From assembly GCF_000195085.1 (NCBI RefSeq), contig NC_015380.1:172001-236000 (forward strand): a stretch of 64,000 bases of DNA, written 5' to 3'. The translations under genes and the position numbers were made by a program. The stretch's first letter is position 1, and every line of letters begins with the position of its first letter. The stretch comes from Candidatus Pelagibacter sp. IMCC9063. Lineage in GTDB: Bacteria; Pseudomonadota; Alphaproteobacteria; Pelagibacterales; Pelagibacteraceae. The notes beneath the pieces are model-generated. The model was not told the DNA's origin, made no database searches, and saw only the letters and a program-made list of their open reading frames with translations. Shown in pieces: positions 42,220-50,159 of the stretch.

Positions 42220-44094
42220 TTAAAATTTTAAATTATAATTTAAATTTGCTTGCAGTCCGCCTGTATCTTGACTTGTTTGCAGTCCGTCTAATGACATTAA
42301 AAAAATATTATTTTCTGAAAATTTATACTCGTAATTTATACCTGCAGATAAACTTAATTCTTTTTTTAAATCATTGTTCTGAGAGTAAGATCCCTTTACC
42401 CCATTTACATAAAAAACTTGTACATTATCATCAATGACTGATCTAGCATCAGCTATCCATGAAAAATAAAAATTTGTTTTTTCATCATTTATTATTTCGT
42501 ATTCATCACTTAAAGCTATTGATCCATTATAAATATCTTTCTCTTCCCATGTAAAATATTTACTTTCTTCGTGTGAGGGCGTGTAGGAATAACCAAAATT
42601 GAAACTTATATCTGGAAGAGAACTATTCATACTTGAATTAGAAAATAAATTATCCAGGTTTGTCTTAGCTCCCATTAAAAACTGATAATTTTCATATGAA
42701 TCTGTAACATTTAAGTCACCAGTTGTTGTTGTGTTGGTTAAAATGTTTCTCTCACTTTTATTATAATTTGCTCCTCCAAGTATGAATAATTCTGAGTTTG
42801 TATTAAAAATTTCAATTTCATTAAAATGCAATCCTGCTAAAAAACCATTTTTCTTAATATCGTGGTCTTGGGAAATATTTAATAAGCCAGTCTCAACTGA
42901 CACAATAAAATTTTTATTTTCTGATATAGGGTTGATGATATTTGCACCAACACTAGTTGTTTTACTGCCAAGCCTCAAGGTGCTTTTCTTTTCTTTTCTT
43001 TTATGAAATGAAGTGAATAATTCACCCCAAGCTTCGTTTTGATTTAAATATTCCTCACTTTTTTTAAAACGAGTAAGTGACTTTCTTATATTTAAAGATT
43101 TATAACTTAATGTCTCATCTAACATTTCATTACCAGCTTGACCAATGGATCCAGCTGAACCTTTGACAACTGGGTTACCATCCAAATCCTCTAAATCGTA
43201 AGTTCCATCTCCCGTTGTTTCGTAAAAATAACCCTGACCAGCACCATGTTGTAATTTAATAGTGTGCCCTGAACCTTCTATACTAATTTTACCTATTACT
43301 TTTCCTTTATCTTTTAAATTTACCGTGACACCACTTCCATTTAATCCAAGTGCGAAACCATCAACACCAGCTTTATTTTCTATTGTACCACTATTTGTAA
43401 ATGTTGCAGTTGAAACTGCGGAAACAAAAACTGTTGATCCTCTGAAAGCATTTTCATTGTCATTATTATTATGGATGTATCCTCCAGAATTATTTATTAT
43501 AGTTATATTATCTGTATCATCTTCAGATTTGACAGCATTGCTAGGTGTATTTGATCTACTAATATCTTCTGCATAAATCTCTCCAGAATTATTTATTGTT
43601 ACATTGTTAGCGTCATTATCATTGGTTGCTGTAACGGTAATTGTATTGGTATTACTTTTAATAATACCACCTGCGTTATTTGTAATATTGGAATTTGTAG
43701 CATCGAGTAAGTTTATAGCTTTAGAATTACCGGCGCTGATAGTTCCTGAGTTAGTTACAGTTAAGCCTGATTGGTTTTTTCCCTGAATTGTATTTGAGGA
43801 AAGTGCGCCATTAGAAAAAATTGAAGATCCAGACTCAACTGTTACAGTTCCATTATTTTTTGTAAAAATATTTACTGTTTGTGATGAGTCTGTTGATAAA
43901 GTGGTAGATTCTGAAATTGTTAAAGATGTGCCATTTGCATCGAATTTTTTTTGAGTGGTATTATTATTACTAGTACTATTTACAGTATTGTCTCCTGTTA
44001 TATTTTCTGAATAGGCAGAACCCATAATAAAAGAACAAAATAAAAAAAATAGAATATAAAAATAATTGAGGAATTTTCTCCAAAAAAAAATCAT
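42220..44094 (-). CDS. Autotransporter adhesin with Asn/Thr-rich passenger
   Basis: 624 residues; signal peptide about 10-29 (ending near GSAYSEN). Passenger (about 30-315) rich in Asn, Thr and Ser with repeated V-T-N-S/N-x-G-T-I and NNSGEI/NNSGGYI units, the pattern of a right-handed beta-helix. The C-terminal ~280 residues form an autotransporter beta-domain (NQNEAWGELFTSFHKRKE, FGYSYTPSHEES) ending in Phe (LNYNLKF). It lacks the Trp/Arg linker of the propeller family, so it is a separate lineage. Site H lies 54 bp upstream. Confidence 0.8.
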   Translation of the reverse strand: MIFFWRKFLNYFYILFFLFCSFIMGSAYSENITGDNTVNSTSNNNTTQKKFDANGTSLTISESTTLSTDSSQTVNIFTKNNGTVTVESGSSIFSNGALSSNTIQGKNQSGLTVTNSGTISAGNSKAINLLDATNSNITNNAGGIIKSNTNTITVTATNDNDANNVTINNSGEIYAEDISRSNTPSNAVKSEDDTDNITIINNSGGYIHNNNDNENAFRGSTVFVSAVSTATFTNSGTIENKAGVDGFALGLNGSGVTVNLKDKGKVIGKISIEGSGHTIKLQHGAGQGYFYETTGDGTYDLEDLDGNPVVKGSAGSIGQAGNEMLDETLSYKSLNIRKSLTRFKKSEEYLNQNEAWGELFTSFHKRKEKKSTLRLGSKTTSVGANIINPISENKNFIVSVETGLLNISQDHDIKKNGFLAGLHFNEIEIFNTNSELFILGGANYNKSERNILTNTTTTGDLNVTDSYENYQFLMGAKTNLDNLFSNSSMNSSLPDISFNFGYSYTPSHEESKYFTWEEKDIYNGSIALSDEYEIINDEKTNFYFSWIADARSVIDDNVQVFYVNGVKGSYSQNNDLKKELSLSAGINYEYKFSENNIFLMSLDGLQTSQDTGGLQANLNYNLKF

Positions 44095-44147
44095 GGTGAA
44101 AAATACTCTATAAATTATTTTTTATTAGCGCCTTTGCAATTGTATGT

Positions 44148-44160
44148 ACCCAAACTGGGT
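44148..44160. promoter_or_regulatory. Operator-like palindrome, site H
   Basis: ACCCAAACTGGGT fits RCCYANNNTRGGY, 54 bp upstream of the Asn/Thr-rich autotransporter start. Last copy before the right island end. Confidence 0.65.
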
Positions 44161-44263
44161 AATAAAAATATAAAAATTTAGGTAAATTTTGCTTACTTGT
44201 TGCAACTTTTTATTCATATTAAAGTACAATTAGGATTATATTTGTATTATTTTAAATTAGTAG

Positions 44264-44288
44264 CTTGGGGTGCTGTTGGGGATGTTGC
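44264..44288 (+). repeat. GGGGTGCTG-type motif at right island end
   Basis: Diverged copy of the 2419-2442 motif, in the same orientation, a few bases inside the partial tRNA copy. Together the two mark both ends of the block. Confidence 0.4.
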
Positions 44289-44295
44289 AGTTTCC

Positions 44296-44338
44296 TAATC
44301 AGACGATCTATCCGGTTGATCTACGCGCTCAATGTTTG
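44296..44338 (-). repeat. Right end of putative island: partial tRNA-Arg copy (direct repeat copy 2)
   Basis: 43 bases matching the 5' half of tRNA-Arg and its upstream flank at 2290-2334, with one substitution and a 2-base deletion in the acceptor stem. It lacks the anticodon 3' side, T arm and CCA, so it cannot make a tRNA. Same orientation as the intact gene. Confidence 0.7.
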
Positions 44339-44423
44339 ATTAGCGAATATCACAGTAAGATAAATGTTTCTAGGAAGGATTAGTTTTGTTTTTAATTACA
44401 CAGTCATTTGTTAGTATCTATTC

Positions 44424-44555
44424 ATGTCAAAATTAATCATCAAAAAATGTGAGAAGTGCAATTGCCAGAATGAAACCGTGTATGCAAATTTTTTACTATA
44501 TGGGTTTATGATTTGCGATTCTTGCAAAATTTCAGAGACTATTTTCCCCGTTTAG
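44424..44555 (+). CDS. Small zinc-ribbon protein
   Basis: 43 residues from ATG 44424 to TAG 44553-44555. Two Cys knuckles, KCEKCNC (Cys9, Cys12, Cys14) and CDSC (Cys34, Cys37), are spaced as in zinc ribbons, with a short hydrophobic strand between. No clear Shine-Dalgarno. It lies just outside the partial tRNA copy and 84 bp before the TAXI receptor gene. The coding call rests on the Cys pattern; function unknown. Confidence 0.5.
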   Translation: MSKLIIKKCEKCNCQNETVYANFLLYGFMICDSCKISETIFPV

Positions 44556-44639
44556 ATTTTTTTAAAGTTGCCTACAAATAAACAAATTTATGTTTACTAT
44601 AGTTTTCTTTTAAGGTTTATTAAAAACACAATATAACAA

Positions 44640-45626
44640 ATGAACAAATTTTTAAAAAAAATTTTAATTATTTTAGCCGTAAGCTTTTTTAGCTTAACTG
44701 CCAACTCTATCTCTGCTGAATATTTTACTATTGGATCGGGCGCTTCTAATAAAATTAACTTTGTATTAGGAAATGCTATCTGCAAAATGATGGGAAAGTT
44801 ACCATCTGAAGAACATGGCACAGGTAATAATTCTAAATCCTATCGTTGTACGGCACCATCGACTGGATCTGCTTCATTTAATTTAGACCAAGTTCAGGAG
44901 GAAAATTTTCAATTTTCTTTTGTAAGATCTGACAAGGTTAACGCTGTATTGTCACAGCAAGGGTCTGAAACTATTAAACCCTTCAAAGAAATTAGATCCG
45001 TTTTTTCTACCAGTCCTTATATTTTTCAAATTGTCGCTAGAAAAAAGTCAAACATTAAAGATTGGAAATCTTTAAAGGGTAAAAAAATACATATAGGGAA
45101 AGAAGGATCCGTTGAGAGAAAAACTTTTGATTTGCTCATGGATGCCAACCGAGTAAATAAAAGTTTTTTTGGAATTACGATAGAAGACGACAATATATTT
45201 AAGGCAGATGATATTTGTAGTAATAAATTAGATGCCGTGGGTCTTATAAGTGCAGTACCTAACCTAGAGATAGAAAAAGCAATAACTAAATGTGGGGCTT
45301 CTGTTTTGGATTTAAAAGATTCTAACCTCGATCATATAATAAAAAATAATACTTACTTTTCTTTAGTAGAAATTTCTAAAGACACCTACAAAAACAAAGA
45401 AAAGATTAAGTCTGTTAGCTTTGTCGATAATTTAATTACTCACTCTAATGTTTCTGAAGATACCGTTTATCATTTGGTCAAAGCTGTATTTGAAAACTTT
45501 TCTGACTTTCAAAAAGAACATGAAGCATTCGCTAAATTAAATATTCAACAAATGATTAGACAAGGAATTGCTGCACCCTTACATCCTGGTGCCATTAAAT
45601 ATTATAAAGAAAGAGGATGGATGTAG
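44640..45626 (+). CDS. TAXI-family TRAP transporter solute receptor
   Basis: 328 residues with signal peptide (about 1-26). The mature start YFTIGSGASNKINFVLGNAIC and the segment STGSASFNLDQVQ follow the TAXI receptor pattern (periplasmic binding protein for TRAP carriers, often for C4/C5 acids or glutamate). No TRAP membrane subunit of the fused DctQM type adjoins it, so it is an orphan receptor here. Convergent with the rhamnonate-dehydratase-like gene. Confidence 0.85.
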   Translation: MNKFLKKILIILAVSFFSLTANSISAEYFTIGSGASNKINFVLGNAICKMMGKLPSEEHGTGNNSKSYRCTAPSTGSASFNLDQVQEENFQFSFVRSDKVNAVLSQQGSETIKPFKEIRSVFSTSPYIFQIVARKKSNIKDWKSLKGKKIHIGKEGSVERKTFDLLMDANRVNKSFFGITIEDDNIFKADDICSNKLDAVGLISAVPNLEIEKAITKCGASVLDLKDSNLDHIIKNNTYFSLVEISKDTYKNKEKIKSVSFVDNLITHSNVSEDTVYHLVKAVFENFSDFQKEHEAFAKLNIQQMIRQGIAAPLHPGAIKYYKERGWM

Positions 45627-45629
45627 TTA

Positions 45630-45655
45630 TTTGATATTTAATTAATAATATCAAA
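45630..45655. terminator. AT-rich hairpin between convergent genes
   Basis: TTTGATATT (45630-45638) and AATATCAAA (45647-45655) form a 9-bp stem with an 8-base loop, overlapping the stop of the minus-strand gene. It could act as a weak terminator in both directions. Confidence 0.4.
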
Positions 45656-46813
45656 ACTATCCAAATATTTATCGGAAATTGTAAGACCCAAGCCAGGCTT
45701 GTCATCCTCTAAATCGATAAAACCATTTTTAGGAGCAGGGTCGCCTTCAAATATATAATAGAAAAGTTCATTTCCAATCTCCACATCGTGCACTGGGAAG
45801 TACTCTGAAATAGGGCAATTTACATTGGCCATAGTTAAATGGTAGTTATGCATCTGTCCTGCGTGAGGAACAACTGGAACTTGATAAGCTTCCGCTAAAG
45901 CATTTATTTTTTGTGCGGCTGTTATTCCACCCACTCTATTAGTATCGTACTGAATATAACTGACTGCTTTCAAATCTAACAGTTGTTTAAATCCAAACAA
46001 TGAAAACTCATGCTCTCCTCCAGAAATGGGAATCATGTTCATATTATTTAACTCGGCATACCCGTGAATATCATCTGCAATGACTGGTTCTTCTAACCAC
46101 CTCGGATTAAATTTCATTAGCTTGGGCATCATTTGTTTGGTGTAATCCAGATTCCATCCCATATAACATTCAAGCATAAGATCTGTATCGTAACCAACCA
46201 CTTCTCTTACCGCCTCTACTAGTTCTAAGTTTTTTTTCATACCTGAAATTCCATCTTTAGGTCCCCATCCAAATCTCATCTTAAACATGGTAAAACCTTC
46301 TTTGACGTACTTCTCTGCTTCTTGCTGAAGATCTTTAATTGGTTGGCTGTACAGCTTAGAAGCATACACCGGGATTTTTTCTTTGGTCCTACCGCCTAAT
46401 AATTTAAAAACAGGTTTCTTAGTAATCTTTCCAATCAAATCCCAAATAGCAATATCGACTGCAGAAATTGCTGTCATACCAACCCCTTTTCTTCCCCAAG
46501 CTAATGTTCTTCGATACATTTTTTCCCAAAGATAAGCATAGTCAAAAGGGTCCTCATTAATTAACAATGGTTTTAAATAAAGATCGATTGTTTTTTTTAC
46601 AATCTGAGGCGCCAAGGCTGCATTACCAATTCCTACAATACCGTCATCTGTTTCTATTTCACAAACAAGCCATTCATGAAATCTAAATGACCCCATATTG
46701 TCACCACGGTCATAAAGTAAATCTGAGGCGTTAGTACAAAAGTTTTTCTGAGGAGGGACAGTTTTCCCCTTCCACTGGTAGACGGTAGTTTTAATATCTT
46801 TAATTTTTGTCAT
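45638..46813 (-). CDS. rhmD: Enolase-superfamily sugar acid dehydratase, L-rhamnonate dehydratase-like
   Basis: 391 residues. Mandelate racemase/muconate lactonizing enzyme fold: N-terminal capping domain, then barrel with metal ligands in [15 protein letters not shown] and SGGEHEF, and the catalytic His in [12 protein letters not shown]. The GGEHEF and [10 protein letters not shown] segments are those of L-rhamnonate dehydratase (RhmD), which turns L-rhamnonate into 2-keto-3-deoxy-L-rhamnonate. Neighbouring FAH hydrolase and SDR genes supply the next steps of the non-phosphorylating route, which supports this. Related acids such as L-lyxonate, L-mannonate or L-fuconate cannot be excluded. 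Overlaps the PdxA-like gene by 14 bp. Confidence 0.8.
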   Translation of the reverse strand: MTKIKDIKTTVYQWKGKTVPPQKNFCTNASDLLYDRGDNMGSFRFHEWLVCEIETDDGIVGIGNAALAPQIVKKTIDLYLKPLLINEDPFDYAYLWEKMYRRTLAWGRKGVGMTAISAVDIAIWDLIGKITKKPVFKLLGGRTKEKIPVYASKLYSQPIKDLQQEAEKYVKEGFTMFKMRFGWGPKDGISGMKKNLELVEAVREVVGYDTDLMLECYMGWNLDYTKQMMPKLMKFNPRWLEEPVIADDIHGYAELNNMNMIPISGGEHEFSLFGFKQLLDLKAVSYIQYDTNRVGGITAAQKINALAEAYQVPVVPHAGQMHNYHLTMANVNCPISEYFPVHDVEIGNELFYYIFEGDPAPKNGFIDLEDDKPGLGLTISDKYLDSFDIIN

Positions 46814-47801
46814 TCATTAAACCGTGACTCATATCTAGAGCTATTTGAAAAGAATTTATTGTAGGCTCCATATTAGCAATATTTTTATCTGTAATATCGA
46901 ATGCAGTTCCATGTGCAGGTGTTGTTACTGGAACGGACAATCCTCCAGATACAGTTACCCCTCTATCAAAGCCAAAAGCTTTAAGTCCACACTGTAAAGC
47001 ATCGTGATACATGCCAATAATGCAGTCATACTCTTTATTCTTAAAGGCAGTAATGAAAGAAGTATCGCACGGCAAAGGGCCTCCCGCATTAATTCCCATT
47101 TTTTTAGCTTCCTCAATAGCTGGGATAATTTCATCTTTTTCTTCCGTTCCAAATTCTCCATGAGGATTTAGTGCTTGAACGGCTACTCTTGGATTCTTCA
47201 TGCCACTCATTCGTAAAGTTTTATCAATTAATTTTATGGGTTTTAAAATATTTTCAATTGTGATGTTTTGTGCAACATCTTTTAATGGAATGTGGGAAGT
47301 GACACGAGCAGTCCAAAAATTGTCTACCACATTGAATTCGCAACAAAACTCTTTCATCCCTAGTTTCTCTTGCATAAATTCATGTTCATCGTTGTATTTG
47401 CAGCCACCTAAAATTAAACTAGTCTTATTCATAGGTCCAAAATTGATAGCGTGAATCTTTTTTTCTTTTGCTAAGTCAAGTGCGTAATCTAGGCTTTCTA
47501 AAACACTCGCACCCGATTCTGCATTAGCTATTTTTTTTTCATATGCTCTATTTTTACCATTAGTAATATCAATAAAAAATTTAGAACCTTTGCTAAAATC
47601 TATTTCATCAAAATTTTTTGCAGGGATTAAGTCTGTCTTTACTCCCGATGTTTTTTCTCCATCTTCCAGAATACTTCTTTCGCCGATCAAAACACAATTT
47701 GCCTTGTCTGTTATCTTGTCTGTAAGCAATTTTGTTACTAATTCTGGACCAATTCCAGAAGGATCTCCTAGTATAATTCCTATAGTTGGTTTGTTATTCA
47801 T
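46800..47801 (-). CDS. PdxA-family 4-phosphate dehydrogenase (PdxA/PdxA2)
   Basis: 333 residues. [15 protein letters not shown] is the PdxA N-terminal motif; the metal and substrate His are visible in [10 protein letters not shown] and MYHDALQ, and the C-terminal [13 protein letters not shown] is family-typical. PdxA oxidises 4-hydroxythreonine-4-phosphate in vitamin B6 synthesis. Copies in sugar-acid operons (PdxA2) act on D-threonate/D-erythronate 4-phosphates. Here the overlap with a sugar-acid dehydratase gene favours a catabolic PdxA2-type role, but no kinase partner is seen. Confidence 0.75.
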   Translation of the reverse strand: MNNKPTIGIILGDPSGIGPELVTKLLTDKITDKANCVLIGERSILEDGEKTSGVKTDLIPAKNFDEIDFSKGSKFFIDITNGKNRAYEKKIANAESGASVLESLDYALDLAKEKKIHAINFGPMNKTSLILGGCKYNDEHEFMQEKLGMKEFCCEFNVVDNFWTARVTSHIPLKDVAQNITIENILKPIKLIDKTLRMSGMKNPRVAVQALNPHGEFGTEEKDEIIPAIEEAKKMGINAGGPLPCDTSFITAFKNKEYDCIIGMYHDALQCGLKAFGFDRGVTVSGGLSVPVTTPAHGTAFDITDKNIANMEPTINSFQIALDMSHGLMNDKN

Positions 47802-47852
47802 TTTTTAAGTGGCCTTTCTTTTTTTTAATACTTAATAGTTTATTATATTTTT

Positions 47853-48569
47853 TTACTTATCAAAATACTTATCCGTAATTTTATAATGACCAATTAGCGC
47901 ATTTACAGCTTTATTCTCGTCTCGTTTTAACACATGCTTTAATATATCCGCATGTTCTGTATTAACTTGGCGTTTGTGATAGGATTTTTTTTGCTTAATT
48001 AATATAAACCTAAATCTTAAATTTAAATCATAAAGCTGTTCACAGAATTTAACTAAATACTCTGACCGACATCTATTAACTAAAGTCATGTGAAATTTTT
48101 TATGTATCATCTCCCAAGAGTTAGTATTGGATGGATCATACTCTTCCTTCCAGTCTCTTTTTTCCATTCTATGACATAAAACAATCAATTCTTCCTCCCA
48201 TGAATCAATGCTCTTCTTGTTTTGCATGGATTTTCTAAAGGCTATTTCTTCTATCCATAATCTTGTTTTTAAAATTTCTTTAAAATCTTGGATAGTAGAT
48301 TCTGTTGCAACAAATCCTTTTTGGTCTATTTTTTGTACTAAGTTATCTGCAACTAGCCAAGTCAGAGCTTCTCTAATTGGTGTGGATCCAACATTATAAA
48401 TTTCTTTTAATGAATCAATTTTTAACTTTTCTCCTGGCTTTAATTCACCATTGATTAAAGACTTTTTAATTTGGTTATAAATTTGTGCGATATAAGAGGT
48501 GGGTCTCTCTTCAACTTCAGGATGCAAATCTAAAATTTTAGTATTTTTTTTTATAATACTCTGCTTCAT
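47853..48569 (-). CDS. GntR/FadR-type transcriptional regulator
   Basis: 238 residues. N-terminal GntR winged helix (about 22-90; SYIAQIYNQIKKSLINGELKPG, VGSTPIREALTWLVADNLV) and a helical FCD effector domain (about 98-230) with His/Asp/Glu residues typical of metal-dependent ligand binding. Divergent from the tctCBA transporter and upstream of pdxA-rhmD on its strand. It probably senses the sugar acid or an intermediate and controls both units. Confidence 0.87.
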   Translation of the reverse strand: MKQSIIKKNTKILDLHPEVEERPTSYIAQIYNQIKKSLINGELKPGEKLKIDSLKEIYNVGSTPIREALTWLVADNLVQKIDQKGFVATESTIQDFKEILKTRLWIEEIAFRKSMQNKKSIDSWEEELIVLCHRMEKRDWKEEYDPSNTNSWEMIHKKFHMTLVNRCRSEYLVKFCEQLYDLNLRFRFILIKQKKSYHKRQVNTEHADILKHVLKRDENKAVNALIGHYKITDKYFDK

Positions 48570-48607
48570 AAAAATATCGTTTTTTTGTTGACTGTACCTG
48601 TATAAAC

Positions 48608-48632
48608 GTTTTTAATCAAAACAATTAAAAAC
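48608..48632. promoter_or_regulatory. Hyphenated palindrome upstream of tctC
   Basis: GTTTTTAAT (48608-48616) and ATTAAAAAC (48624-48632) are perfect inverted repeats around a 7-base centre, between the divergent GntR gene and tctC. Possible GntR operator or leader hairpin. A strong Shine-Dalgarno (AAGGGGAG) follows before the tctC ATG. Confidence 0.4.
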
Positions 48633-48650
48633 TAAAAAGGGGAGTCAATA

Positions 48651-49625
48651 ATGATAAAGAAAAAACTACTTACAGTAGCGTTAGCAGCTCTAGTAATGGT
48701 TCTTGACATGCCAATTACCGAAATGAATGCTCAAGCTGGTTCGCATAGTAAAAAAGCGATCCAAGCTGTAACTCATGCAGGTTTTGGTGGTGGAACAGAT
48801 GTAACTACTAGAATGATGCTATTAAGAGCTCGAAGAGTTCTGAAACAAGATATGCAATTAGTAAATAAAAAGGGTGGCGGTGGTGCTGTGTCTATGGACT
48901 ACATGATGTCATTACCTGCTGATGGTCAGCATACTTTAACGTGGACAACAGGTCATGCTGTTTCTATGGCTTTAGGAAAAACTAAAGTGAAGCTAAGTGA
49001 TATGCAACCTTTGGCTAGAGGAACAGATGATCCTCAGTTATTTGTTGTTAGTTGCAAATCTAAATTTAAAGACGGAAAAACTTTTGTGAAAATGCAAAAG
49101 AGCAAGTCTTTTTCTTATGGAACAACTCACACAGGTGGAATTGATGACGTAAGTGCAATTGCTTTTACTAAAAAAGGAAAATTAAAAGATCCTAAAATTG
49201 TTGCTTACAAAGGTGTATCTCCAATTAAAACAAACCTAATCAAGGGTGATATTGATGTGGGTGTTTTGAATTTAGGAGAAGCATTAACTGAAATCAACGA
49301 AGGTAAACTTTGTGTTGCTGTTGTATTGGCTAAAAAAAGAATGGCTAAGCTTTCAAAAGTTCCAACAGCCACTGAGCTAGGAATACCTGTTGCACTATCT
49401 ACAGTTCGTGGATTTGTAACTAAAAAAGGTGTTTCGGCTGAACGAGCTAAAGAGCTTGAAAACGGAATGCTAAAAGCTATGGGTCATAACTACTACAAAA
49501 ATTTCTTAACAGAAATTGGTTTAGACCAGACTAGTGTAGTTGGTGCAGACGAGTGGGGAAAGCAAATGGAAGATATGCTTAAAGAAATGACCGCTCAACT
49601 AAAAGCATTAGGTTACTTAAAATAA
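48651..49625 (+). CDS. tctC: Tripartite tricarboxylate transporter receptor (TctC/Bug family)
   Basis: 324 residues with signal peptide (about 1-31). The Bug-type periplasmic receptor pattern is clear: THAGFGGGTDVTTRMM, NKKGGGGAVSMDYMMSLPADGQ, and IPVALSTVRGFVTKKGVS near the C-terminus. Binds a carboxylate ligand and delivers it to TctAB. Genome context (dehydratase, hydrolase, dehydrogenase) suggests a sugar acid as ligand. The gene has the strongest ribosome binding site in this cluster and is followed by a terminator hairpin inside tctB, fitting higher expression of the receptor. Confidence 0.9.
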   Translation: MIKKKLLTVALAALVMVLDMPITEMNAQAGSHSKKAIQAVTHAGFGGGTDVTTRMMLLRARRVLKQDMQLVNKKGGGGAVSMDYMMSLPADGQHTLTWTTGHAVSMALGKTKVKLSDMQPLARGTDDPQLFVVSCKSKFKDGKTFVKMQKSKSFSYGTTHTGGIDDVSAIAFTKKGKLKDPKIVAYKGVSPIKTNLIKGDIDVGVLNLGEALTEINEGKLCVAVVLAKKRMAKLSKVPTATELGIPVALSTVRGFVTKKGVSAERAKELENGMLKAMGHNYYKNFLTEIGLDQTSVVGADEWGKQMEDMLKEMTAQLKALGYLK

Positions 49626-49643
49626 ACCCAACTATATTCTCCC

Positions 49644-50153
49644 ATGAATAAAGTTAAGGTACTTAAAAAGGGCAGATTTAATTCTGCCCTTTTTTCTTTG
49701 AATCCAGAATTTCTTTTATTATTATTTATATATTTATTTTGTATTGCTACTTATACATCTTCTTTGTATTTCAGTGAGGTTCCTCCTATTTTGATGAGAG
49801 GAATTCAACCAGCTACTTTCCCAAAGGGATTGATTGTACTGATCGCTTTTCTAAACTCTATTTTAACTTACCTCTATTTTACAACCAAAACAGCTTCTAA
49901 TAAGGATCTTCCTCGCATATTTTACAAAACTATTTTTGGTCTATTTGTGTTTGTGTTTATCTCTCATTTTATAGACTTGTTTCTTGCTCTAATTATTTTT
50001 GCTTTTTTCATTTCCTATTGGTGGGGAGAAAAAAATATATTATTAATTTTATCTCTTTCTATTATATTTCCAATATTAGTATTTGTCTTATTCGAGGTGG
50101 TACTTGGCCTAAGATTTCCTTCTGGAATACTAACTAACCTGTACTATAACTAA
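49644..50153 (+). CDS. tctB: Tripartite tricarboxylate transporter small membrane subunit (TctB)
   Basis: 169 residues with four predicted helices and the GIQPATFPKGLI segment common in TctB. TctB is the poorly conserved small subunit pairing with TctA. Codons about 7-17 (LKKGRFNSALF) are themselves the arms of a strong hairpin with a T-run. No other good start lies between the hairpin and the first helix. The next gene, tctA, begins 6 bp after the stop. Confidence 0.85.
   Translation: MNKVKVLKKGRFNSALFSLNPEFLLLLFIYLFCIATYTSSLYFSEVPPILMRGIQPATFPKGLIVLIAFLNSILTYLYFTTKTASNKDLPRIFYKTIFGLFVFVFISHFIDLFLALIIFAFFISYWWGEKNILLILSLSIIFPILVFVLFEVVLGLRFPSGILTNLYYN
49664..49695 (+). terminator. Intrinsic terminator/attenuator inside the tctB 5' coding region
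   Basis: AAAAGGGCAGA and TCTGCCCTTTT (stem about 11 bp, 6-base loop) followed by further T residues form a classic rho-independent terminator. It lies 40 bp after the tctC stop but within codons 7-17 of tctB. Confidence 0.8.
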
Positions 50154-50159
50154 CTACTT

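Noticed and set aside
44296-44338. Second functional tRNA gene
   Set aside because: The T arm, 3' acceptor strand and CCA are missing, and the acceptor 5' strand has a 2-base deletion.
45685-45700. ACCCAAGCCAGGC inside the dehydratase gene
   Set aside because: It breaks the palindrome at a fixed T and lies in coding sequence.
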